Of a stretch of DNA of 64,000 nucleotides, positions 46,062 through 56,010 are shown in pieces. Both the position numbers and the translations under genes were made by a program. Below the pieces are notes generated by a model. The model did not search any database and was not told the DNA's origin. It saw only the letters and a list, made by a program, of their open reading frames with translations. Every line of letters starts with the position of its first letter. Position 1 is the first letter of the stretch. This stretch comes from Sympetrum striolatum (Eukaryota > Arthropoda > Insecta > Odonata > Libellulidae), in assembly GCA_947579665.1 (NCBI GenBank), contig OX388346.1, forward strand, positions 88,104,615 to 88,168,614, read 5' to 3'.

Positions 46062-47672
46062 TTAAAGATTAACGGCAAAATTAAAGATACTAAAGAGGCG
46101 TTTTGAATTTTATGATTTCGCAGAATAAATTTCGAGGGATACTTCTGGACAGCTCAGCATCCTGTCGTCCTTTGTTTCCCGCAAAAGGTGAATTGAATTT
46201 CAAAAGCGACGTTTCATAAGACTACAAAGGCAGCATCATTTTCCGAAACCAATAACCTCTGGATTATCTCACGTACGTACTGAATGAGGGAAAAGTTTTG
46301 TTTACGTTCCCGCAAATGCTTTCACCGAATATTCCTCCTAAAAATGAGTTATCGTCGATTCTCATTGTAAGAATATGTTTTCCCACAAGTTTCCCAGCGA
46401 ATTAGCTCTCTTCCAAATTAATTTTCTATGCAAATTAATTTTTGCGAGAATTCCGCTTATTTGAATAACGGAGAAGTTTTGATTTTTTTTCTTTAAAAAA
46501 AGAAACGAAGAAAATAAATCGAAAGGCCTCTCACGAAATTCAAGTTTGTCACTGCGAAAAAAATCTATGAGATGGGCGAAATCTTTTTCGGCGTACCGGA
46601 AATATCTCCGAGAAAATCAAACCGAAGGAAAAGGTCACAGGTGCTATCTACGAAAGAGTAATATGCACTACTGTTATGAAATGTCGCTCGACTTGGTTGC
46701 AAAACGTTGACAGGATCAGCGAAAATGCCAGAGATTCAATGGGGCTCAGATTCGAGCGAAGTAAATATTTTTCTCGAGTACGAATCCTTAGAAAAACAGA
46801 ACGACTCGATAACTGCAAAGTCCACATTAAATCTTATCGATGGCTTGGATTTCGTCGCGGAATTAATTAAAGGTAGAAAGTATAAGAAAAGCAAAAATAC
46901 CCTTAAAGTGGGCGGAAAAGTTGACGACAGATTGTGGGTTTAAGTAAAGGTTAATGATGGATTGGACCAACCGTAATGGGAGGAGTACGTTGAGGATCGG
47001 TTACCATTAAAATGATTCAAGCTAACAAAGCTAACATAATAAGTACGAAAATAGCAATAGATAAAATAATAGTAAATTACGACAAAAAATCAGCTTCAAA
47101 TGATGAAAACCAATCAAAACCGAGAATCCAACTATTCAGAGATGCAAAAATAATCAAATAATTAGTAAACAAATGCAAGAGAGGAATTAATTAGTGAGAA
47201 ATAAGTACATAAAAACTTCATGCAAATGCAATTTCATAAAGTTCCTGAATAAAAATATGAGATTACGAATGTATCCCATATTATAAAAAATATCGAACCA
47301 TAGGTAATGCCTGGGTTCTAAAATAAAAATCTTTACATGATAATTTTCTGAGTAAGATATTACCTCATATTCTAGTCAATATTTCATCTAAGAAGTAGAA
47401 CAGAAAAAAATTATCCTACGGTTTATTTCACTATTAGATAAGAATTACATTTCAAGGGGGCGTATTTTTTCTCTCTCTTCCATGTATTTCTGAGTAATTC
47501 CTTGTACTGAAATAAATTAATTCGCTACTTCTAGATTGAAATATTGCTTCTATAAGCAATTAATGAAAAGGGGTGTCCCTAGCAATTGTGCTTTCATCTA
47601 ATTGTGAAGTGATGCAATGATATGAACTCCACTGAGAGATAAATTAGCAACGAAAGGAAAGATCAGAATCAC
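46062..47672. other. Intergenic; GC-richer patch 46100-46930
   Basis: Short open frames (64-78 codons) overlap each other at 46676-46943 and show no domain. The remainder is AT-rich. Confidence 0.4.
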
Positions 47673-47969
47673 ATGAAACAAGCAGAAAGGGACCGATCCT
47701 TTCCACACGAAGTTACCATCCGAGGTAGTAGTAGTTTAGTGATCAAGGGAATTGCTGACCTTTGCAATGTTGGCGATGCGCTGCTGAACGTCTCTATCGA
47801 TTCAGTGAATTTCTTGGTTCAAAGGAATGTTACGATAAAAAGCCCTCTCACCAGTTTCACTCTTGTGAGAAACAACAATAGAACTTATATCACTCCATCT
47901 TCACCATTTCTCCAACTGAATTCTGACATAAACGAATCTGGAATAATAGCCGAGGATGAAAGAGTCTGA
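47673..47969 (+). CDS. Unidentified 98-codon ORF, possible exon or gene remnant
   Basis: ATG-to-TGA frame with codon choice that looks more protein-like than neighbouring frames. It is predicted to be beta-rich, with alternating hydrophobics (SLVIKGIADLCNVGDALLNV) and four N-glycosylation sequons (NVS, NVT, NRT, NES). This suggests an extracellular segment if real. It lacks a signal peptide and a membrane helix. No family recognised and no clear splice partners. Could be a chance ORF. Confidence 0.25.
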   Translation: MKQAERDRSFPHEVTIRGSSSLVIKGIADLCNVGDALLNVSIDSVNFLVQRNVTIKSPLTSFTLVRNNNRTYITPSSPFLQLNSDINESGIIAEDERV

Positions 47970-49520
47970 GCCACTTTAGCGTCTTCGATAAACAAAGAAG
48001 GGTTATTATAAGGCAGATTTCAGATATCAACGCTACTGAAACGGGAATAATTGAAGGGCCTCCCGTGATTTTTAATTAAGTTCCTTTGTTTAACCACGCT
48101 TTATGACGGAACAATCGATAGAAAATGACGAACTGTTTACCCGTGTAGCTTTTAACTAAAACATCTCGAATATATTTTCATCATAGACGAGGATTAGCGA
48201 GGCGTGGCGAAATATTTGCTCGAAAATTTCGCGTATAAATTGCTGAGGTGGAAGAAGCGGCTTGATCCAATTCAGCTAGAGTTGAAAAGTACGCCATCGT
48301 GAGCTGAAGGAGACGCGAAATTAAATGCGGAGGAGGGCCGAATAGGGCCACGAGGGCCTCTCCACAGCACTCCCCACACTTTGCGTCCATCGATCCCAGT
48401 TTCGATTTAAAAACTAATAACGCCCTAATTTCATTCCGGAAAATTCTCGTGCTGCCAACGCGCGAAAATCTCAAAGAATGCGCACTTCAAAAAGATCTTA
48501 TAAAAGTGAGCGTAGAATCAATTGCTACATTTTAATGGCTATTTCTAGAAAATTAAAGTTGACCGGGTTTTGAGTAAATTAACATTTCTAATTTTCAAAC
48601 GAATCCTGACTGATAATTAATTCTAAGGCAATTGCTGTAACTTCCATTTCTACGTTACCTATATTTGAATAATTAATAGCAGATTTCCTCAGATACCGGA
48701 AAAAGATTCGGAGAAAATACTTTTAAACATTCAAACGTGACTATGATACCTGAAAATGGATGCTATAAATTAAATTCATTTTCTAAACCAATTTGGAAAA
48801 TACGGTAATATCTATGGAAATTGCCAAGTTATAATTATTTTATCAATATTTAATATCATCTACCGGTTGATTATTGTATGTTATTTTAATTTAACTGTAT
48901 ATGCTGTGTTAATATTCCCTACACTTGATTTTTTGATGTTTCATTTCTAATTTCTCAATGATGTACCACTTCGAAAATAGTCGAAGAAATTAAGTGATCC
49001 CTTGAACATTTGCGAGAGGCTTAGTGGGGAAAATTTACATTAAAGTATGGACTATGTATTCACCAAAAGTACTATGCTCGGCAATTCTCGACATGAAATT
49101 TCCAAAAGCATGTCATTCGGCTTCCGAAAACTCACCACGACCTCACTTCCGATCCAAAAATGCAGGAAAATGTGACTTTTAAATTCGTTTCCTATGCATC
49201 CCAAAAGTTTGCGGGATATAGGGTCAATTTCTTTTCCCCTCTCTCACGAGTTATTTATTTTGGAAAATTGTTTTGAAAGCGATCCTGCCGAGCGAGATCG
49301 GGTTAGAGGTGAATTCACGAGAGGCCGAATACCTGACATCGAAAACTGCTTTATCGTCTGAAATTCGAATTTTCTGCTTGAACGACCCTCTTCTCCTCGA
49401 GGAAACCGCGACTCTTTTTAAATAATTCGGAGGAGCAAATATTCCCCACTTACGTAGCCTTTTTAATATTCTTTAAATATGGTATAACGTTATCAAATTT
49501 GAAGGCTATCCAAGACAGGT
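47970..49520. other. Intergenic with GC-richer patches
   Basis: Patches at 48180-48480 and 49020-49450 are stop-poor and CpG-containing without recognised coding. The rest is AT-rich. Confidence 0.4.
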
Positions 49521-50143
49521 TACTGTATATAATCGAACATAAGCCCAATTTTATGACAAAAAACTGGAAAAACTAATTCACTCGAGTATAAGCCTAAGGT
49601 GGGAAATGCAGCAGCTAATGGTAAATGTCCAAATATGAAGAGATACCAATAGAATTACAGTATTAACTTCAAGAAATCAGGCGAGGTGTTTTGGTAATCC
49701 ATAATGGAAAGAATCTAAGATGGAATTGTACTTTTACCACAAATTTTATTTTTACAAAAACAGTGACCCGTTTTGACGATTGATCGTGAAGATGACGATC
49801 AATTTTCTAAACTGGTCAACCAGTGTGTTTTTTGTAAAAATAAACATTTGTGGTAAAAGTACAATTCCATCTTTGATTCTTTCCAAAATAACAGTAATTG
49901 AGATATCAGTAGGTTAAATGTCTTTGAATAATTACGTCAAATAAAATCAGTAACTAAGTGACAAATAATCGTCATTGGCAAGTGAGGAACCCAGAAGCAG
50001 ATTTCCGGATAGTGCAGACTTTTTCTACTGGAAAATAGGGAAGTGGGATCCTCACTCGAGTATAGGCCGAGGGGGAGGGGGTTTCATCATCAAAAATAAA
50101 TAATAAAAGAAAAACTCGGTATAAACACACGAGTATAAACGGT
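49521..50143 (-). mobile_element. TIR element of the ACTCGAGTATAAGCC family, copy B
   Basis: Read on minus it starts ACCGTTTATACTCGTG and ends CGATTATATACAGTA, so the termini are inverse versions of TACCGTATATACTCG. Internal ACTCGAGTATA-type words lie at 49583 and 50055. It aligns with copy A (13892-14287), apart from a 179-bp hairpin insert at 49706-49884 and neighbouring extra sequence. Non-coding. Confidence 0.65.
49706..49884. mobile_element. Near-perfect foldback insert
   Basis: Arms 49706-49761 and 49829-49884 are inverse complements (GGAAAGAATC, GATGGAATTGTACTTTTACC, ACAAAT.TTTATTTTTACAAA). The centre is itself palindromic (TTGATCGTC/GACGATCAA). Absent from copy A at the matching point, so it inserted later. 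Confidence 0.75.
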
Positions 50144-51775
50144 AAATCTAAGGTAAAAACAGGCCAATAATAACACTTAATGAGCTCAAAACGAAAATAA
50201 TTACGAAAACCTATCCGCGAAAAGTTTACAGTGGCTTTTGGCAAACTTGTGTCCATAAGATTTCTTACCCTGAGATAAGAAAAATGTAAGTATTCCGTGT
50301 GTACTTTAAGTTGTGCTGACGTAAGCGCGTACGCTTGGAGGGAGGTATAAGTTCACATTCAGATTTCACACTCTGATATTCAGTTCCGAATTCATTCCTC
50401 GGAGATCCCCAGCATCCACTCCCTCAGGAGGCACGAGATGGAGCAGAATTCGAGGCGGAACGAGCTTCGTAAACATGTTCCTCTAACTTGGGGAATTAAA
50501 GGAAGATACTGGGGAATATGCTTTCTTAACCTCGTCGGTTTAACGTTAACTGTAATTTTGAGGGCTTAGAAGGAAGCACGGACGGGACTTAAAAGGGCCG
50601 ATAGACGCTGTTAATTACTTTAACCTGAAGCGAGAAAGGAGGAATGCACGTATGAGGTAGTGCAAGGTCTCTTTCATCAGACCATTAGAAGTAATTGTAT
50701 TTTATCCGCAGGGGAGCGGTTGGGAGGAGAGGGAAGGACTTTTTTAAACGAGGATAACTAGGCACTCTAAAGATAAGACGATAAGTCAAAGAACGATACC
50801 GAATAAACCGCTAATTAAGGCGATTAATCTCTCCGCAAGGACAAGGAGGGTCTTTAAAAACTCGAACTGCAATTTTGTGAATGAAAACAATAAGAAATCA
50901 ATTGTATTGAATATTAACACCACGTATACAGTCACATTAAAACGATTTTTAACCATCAATGAAGTATTATCAAATAAGATATAACTTGGATGTCCCTAGA
51001 TTTTTTTATGGTTACATTTTAAGGTTTTTCGCGAAATTAAAACTTTCATATACTAACATTTGTTAATTGAATAGGTATATTTTTCACGTAATATAAACTT
51101 GTTACATGCATATAGAATTATTGATTACTCTTAAAAATGATCTCTCCTATATCAACTGAATACGGATCATTTCGTATAAAATATTTTTGTTATTTATTTT
51201 TACATCCTACTCCCCCGGACTAGGACACAATATTTTGACATTACCGTTAAAAAAGAAGTTAAAGTCGATTAAGGAAATTACTTTTTAACCGTGCCGTATA
51301 TCAGCGTTGTCAAATTTAAATTTCCGGAATTTCTGAATAGAGCGAAGCTTTGCAAGGTGTCTTTAGAATAAAGTTCATCTTCCTACGCATAGAAAAACGA
51401 AAAGAATCTTCCATTTAGTTTCAGATGACCCCTTCAATTTCAATCTTTAGCATTTCTTCGAGATTAAAGTTTCGTCCAATCAATCAAGAATTCAATAAAG
51501 TCTTGTAATTTAATCTTACCGAAAGCACCCGTCAAAACCGCAAAGTATACGTTGCATTGCAGTAAACCGTAGCGAGTGCCACGTTGAATGAGATATCCGT
51601 CCAAAAGTACTGTAATGGAAGTGCACCGCGATGAATTTCAAAGAGAAAAACACTGCTTCCTACAACGAAAGGATTCTATAAGAGTCGACGCTCAAAATTC
51701 TTCTTGAAACTCATTTTTTTCCTCAAAGCAACAAATCTTCCACTTCGGAAATTCGAAGACGTCTCCGTCAATAGC
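50144..51775. other. Intergenic; GC-richer patch 50300-50830
   Basis: Unique-looking patch with TGACGTAAG (~50318) and purine-rich stretches. No exon recognised. The rest is AT-rich. Confidence 0.4.
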
Positions 51776-53790
51776 AATCCCGCGGCTCACGGAGGTAAGG
51801 GAATGGGGGATAAAAGGGAAGAAAACCATAAGAACTCCTTGGAGAGATCATATGGCACATGAGGAAAGGGGGAAACGGAAGGAAATGTTGATGAAAGAAA
51901 GAGAGGAAATCAGGAAAACATAAGGGCTTAATTGGGATGTAATGGAGAGTAATTTCGTTTATAAATAGACGAAGCAGAAAGATGAGAGAGGGAGAATCGG
52001 TGTGGAAGGAGATCGAATTAACAGGAAACGGTAACGCACGGTTTGTCATTGGGAGTGGAGTGTATAGCATGGCAATGGATAATTACGGTTAACCGGTGGT
52101 TGAGGTAAGCGGTGGGAGGGGTGATAATCCGGTGGAATGAATGATAGGTTTTAAGGTGGGCGGTGGAGAGGGGTTGGTATAAATGGGTTTACGGGGGAGA
52201 GGGAGGGAGGGCGGGAAGCTGTGATGCGCGGTCACCCTGCTTCAAGACGTTCCCCGAGGACTGTATATGCCGTGTTAGACGCAGGTCGTGCCTCGCACGA
52301 GTAAGGTCGCTCAAGTGATTGATCCCGTGGCGTTTGGGGAGGATCCGTTACGTAACTCGCTGAGGAGGAGGGAATTTTTCAGGAAGAAATGATTGTATGT
52401 GCCGAGTGAAGTGTTCCCATTGTTATCGTGTGGTTGCCGTGTTGTGGTGCTTTCGGTGCTTAGGAGAGAAAACTTCGGAAGTTCAGCGAGTGAAACTGCT
52501 CTCTTAGGAGAAGTCTGACGTACTATATTAGGGGAGAATCCAAGAAAGAGGGGGATGAATCCGACAGGAAATTGAAGAAGGTCGCCGAGATATTTTCCAC
52601 CGGAGGACCTCGGACTGATACCCGAAAAAACCAATTTATCGTAATTTTCGATCCGATGCTTGGGGAGCAAACGCGAATTTATCCTCGTTGAGTTCTCCCT
52701 CTCTCACGCATCGAAATATTTTTGTAATTCAGGGGCGATGAATTATGGCGGGATTCTGATGCTGAAATATGAGTCCAGTTTGTCTCGAGTCTCCGATGCC
52801 TCCGAGTGAGACTTTCGGAATTGAGAAATCCGGGATCGGTTCCAAAAGCACACAGCGTCCGCAGCAAATCACTCGTGTCAACCGAAAAATCTTGAAGGGA
52901 TGAAAATCGCCGCTCCCGAAAAATCATCGTTTGTTTCTCCGAGAAATGGCCGTGTTTTCGCCACTCTTCTTCAATTCCCTCGCGGGATGCAGTGACGTGA
53001 AGTGCTTTCCACGATTCCGTTCGAATATCGTTCGTAGCTTCGGAAATGAGACGAGTCGTAACGTTCAGATAGAGCGTCTTCCGATGAAGACGAATGTCAC
53101 ATGCGCCGAGGAAACTATTGAGGACGGAAATTAAGACAAAAAGCGGTCGATTCGGAAGAATTTACCACATAAGAGAGTGAAAGGATAGGGATGTAAGGCC
53201 GAGGAGGTGAAAAAACGGAAGGAAATGTTGAGAAATTCAGTCGTATTATGATAGGAAAAGAGGATTAGGAAGGGTTGGGAGGAAATAAAATCGAAGTATA
53301 AGGTAAGGGAATAAATTATTACTGGAAGAGGGAAGATAAGAAGGGTGAGCAAGAGATAAAGGAAAGAAAGGGGGGTCGAAGGCTTATAACAAAAGTTCCC
53401 TCAAAGAGGATTCCAGAAGAGACCCTAGAGAATGATAAAAGGTACGATAGAGCGGTAAAAATAAAGGTAATGGATACAAATAGGTCTTAACGGGGCCTTC
53501 ATTTCGGAAAGAGCATGTAAGGGTCATCGAAATCCGCTCGAGGTATTAAAAGAGCTTCTTCACACCGGTTAAGTTCGCGAAGAAACTCTCGAGTTGAGAA
53601 ATTCAAGTATTAGAAAACAGGGTCCGTTGAAACATATCGCGGAATTTTTCTCGTAAGATAAAGTAAAAACAGAGAGTATGGAATTCTTTGAGGGAATGCA
53701 ACAGGTGAATAGGATGGCATGACTTAATTTAACAGCAGAGAAGTGCAAGCCAAAGAGCCCCTTACTTTAATCATTCCGAGATGTACGGCA
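51776..53790. promoter_or_regulatory. GC-richer, purine-skewed region upstream of the opsin
   Basis: About 2 kb in which the plus strand is strongly enriched for A and G, especially 51780-52060 and 53150-53400. CGGAAGGAAATGTTGA occurs in both. A CpG-containing core at 52200-53130 is open in several frames (for example 119 codons on minus, 52311-52670) without recognisable domains. Position and composition suit the promoter or upstream regulatory region of the opsin, but no TATA box or defined initiator was selected. Confidence 0.35.
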
Positions 53791-53848
53791 TAACCCTCCG
53801 AATTTTACTCCCCAAATGTATCGGCGAGGGCATATTAGGAACAGCCAG

Positions 53849-53924
53849 GTGAGCGTCCGACCGTGCATGTAGGATAGACACAGAATTCTTACCTTAGGGT
53901 GGGAATCGATTTCTATAGCTGCAG
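53849..53924 (+). other. Possible small 5'-UTR intron of the opsin
   Basis: A strong donor (CAG|GTGAGC at 53849) and an acceptor preceded by TTTCTATAGCTGCAG (ending 53924) would bound a 76-nt intron. The frame of the opsin is closed upstream by TAG at 53870, so any exon before it would be untranslated. Inference only. Confidence 0.3.
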
Positions 53925-54001
53925 CAGCGAGTAACAAGGGCTCGGACTTCCGGACAAGCGGACTCGAATACGTGCTTCGGACAGCTGTCTCGCCACCAGA
54001 A

Positions 54002-54519
54002 ATGATTCAACTGTGGTGTTTCGTCTTGGCCTTGGCCTCCGGAGATGCCATGATGGCTTCTATGGAGGTATCCTACCATTTCTCGAACTTCTCCGAAAAT
54101 CCCTCCATCGAGGACCTCCTTAACTCTTCCCACGCCATCCATCCGGAGACAGATTCCAATCTCCTCCCGTCAACCTGGACCGTAGATTATGCCGAGGACG
54201 TGGCTTCGATCATCGACGAAGGAGACATAGATTCAACGACTTTTACTCCGCAGGATCGCGGCAACAAAACATCGCTGGATGGCTCGAATGGAGGGGACGA
54301 CCTCCGGATGTTGAGGGAACGCTTCCAATCCCTTTGGCCGACGGATTGGTGGAAGAGCCACGGCCTTTACAACGATGACTACCTCCTCTTGATCAACTCT
54401 CACTGGCTGGGGTTCCCGCCTCCTCCACCCTCCTCCCACTACATCCTCGCCGTCCTCTACACCGTGGTAATGGTTGTGGGAGTGTCCGGAAACTTCCTGG
54501 TGATCTTCATGTTCTGCAG
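54002..54519 (+). CDS. Opsin, first coding exon (Rh7-like r-opsin candidate)
   Basis: The exon encodes 172 codons plus two bases and ends at CAG|GTCAGA (phase 2). The first ATG after an in-frame stop (53870) is at 54002, with G at -3. Residues 132-146 (NSHWLGFPPPPPSSH) are the extracellular lead into helix 1 seen in arthropod opsins. Residues 147-171 form helix 1, with the GN-x-LVI motif of rhodopsin-class GPCRs (N164 = position 1.50). The proline run and 'SHYILA' favour the Rh7 class over classical visual opsins. The tail before helix 1 is unusually long (~145 residues), with N-glycosylation sites at N29, N41 and N88 and a hydrophobic start (residues 1-13) that could act as a signal peptide. 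The retinal lysine and all later helices lie on exons beyond the window. Opsin identity is strong; the subclass is tentative. Confidence 0.88.
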
Positions 54520-55154
54520 GTCAGAAACGTCGCATTTCTGTTAGAATTTAATCCATCAAAATATCGGATTCCCTTTGTAGCGCGTTGACAAGCGAGAGGG
54601 CGGGATGTGGACTGAATTAAAAAAACTCCTTTGATATTTTTTATATTTCTTTACAGTCCTTAAAAGACCTTAGCAAAGGGGGGGAAATAAATAAAGGTGA
54701 ACCCTGAATTAAAGAAACGACTGAATCAAACACAATAATTTCAATGCAATTTTATTCATAAAGACGATTTCTCACTAATATCTCTTATCATAATTATGTT
54801 ATAAAAATGTCACAATTTATTTGAGTAACAATCGACCGAAGGGGTACTTAGCAAAGCAGTACATTAAATACATTACTGAAAAGAAAAAATAGAAAAAATG
54901 CCAACGTGCTAAGCGCAATTAAAATCCCATTCACATAAAATCGTCATCTTCCTTTTGACGAAAAATATAATTTTCTCCGATGAATTTAAATACTGTTCAG
55001 ATGATTGAAATTCTAATATCATCCAAAGTGATTCACATCCTAAATACATTCAAATAGCGTTTCTTGATGTTTCCGCGAACCTATTTTCAACTTTTCTTTC
55101 AAAATGTTCCGCTAAGTTGGAGAATTGATTTGTTAAAAATTAATATTCTTGTTT
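54520..55154 (+). other. Start of opsin intron 1, AT-rich
   Basis: No exon or repeat seen apart from low-complexity AT-rich DNA. Confidence 0.6.
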
Positions 55155-56010
55155 ACTTTCTCCCTATACGTAGTATAGAGAAAGTATTGTATTCGCAAAA
55201 AAATTTGACCTCCAGATTTCGGCGGAAATAGATGTTTTGGGGCCCATAGAGCATGTTTTAGCTATTTTCCCGAACATGTCTGTGTGTCTGTCTGTCTGTA
55301 TGTGGTTAAAAAGTTTGTGTGCGCTCTATCTTAAAAATTAATTATCCGAACATTTTCAAAATTCATATTTAGAATTTTCCTAACAATGCCAAGAGTTGAT
55401 TAGTTTTTGGAGAATATCGCTAAACGGGAAGTTATGGTTTATCCGGAACAAAATTTTGTTTCTTAAATATCTCTGTAAGAATGCAATACAGGTATATACA
55501 ATTACATATAAAAGTTATAGATAATTAACTTTACAACAACTTTTGTAGAAAACATTTTTTCGTAGCACTGATGGTTTAGGAGTTATTCCCCAATAATGGT
55601 TAACCGGAAGTTGTTGTTAATCCAGAAATGGAAGTTTTTCATACATATCTCTGTCAAAATGCAATATAGGTATACCCATTTACACACATAAGTTGTAGAT
55701 AATGTTTTTTACTACAACTTTCGTATGTTACATTTTTTCGCAACACTGATTGTTTATGAGTTATTCTTCAATAATGGTTAACCGGAAGTTGTTGTTTACC
55801 CAGAAAAGGAGGTTTTTCATACATATCTCTATCAGAATGCAATTTAGGTATATACAATTATGTACCAAAGTTGTAGATAATGTTTTTACTACAAAGCTTG
55901 TATGAAACATTTTCCTGTAACACTCATTGTTTTAGAGTTATTTATATATTACCGGCATAGGCTTATGTTTTCAATAAATACGGAGAAAGTCATGTGTTGG
56001 CCACATCAGA
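55155..56010 (+). mobile_element. Periodic repeat with terminal palindrome, copy 1
   Basis: Opens with the hairpin ACTTTCTCCCTATAC / AGTATAGAGAAAGT (55155-55185), followed by GTATTCGCAAAAAAATT, TTTTGGGGCCCATAGAG and a TCTG run (55285-55310). It then enters ~178-bp tandem units marked by AATATCGCTAAACGGGAAG (55413), AATAATGGTTAACCGGAAG (55592) and the same word again (55770). It closes near GGAGAAAGTCATGTGTTGG (55982), where GGAGAAAGT is the inverse of the opening ACTTTCTCC. No coding recognised. Copy 2 starts at 63451. Confidence 0.8.

Noticed and set aside
52311..52670. 119-codon open frame on minus strand upstream of the opsin
   Set aside because: No family resemblance and sits in a stop-poor regulatory-looking block.
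53816..53848. ATG at 53816 as an upstream coding exon of the opsin
   Set aside because: Without splicing it meets TAG at 53870; with the possible 76-nt intron removed the frame hits a stop before joining the opsin frame.
53972..54001. Opsin start at the upstream GTG (53972)
   Set aside because: Eukaryotic initiation there is unlikely; the first ATG in the frame is at 54002.
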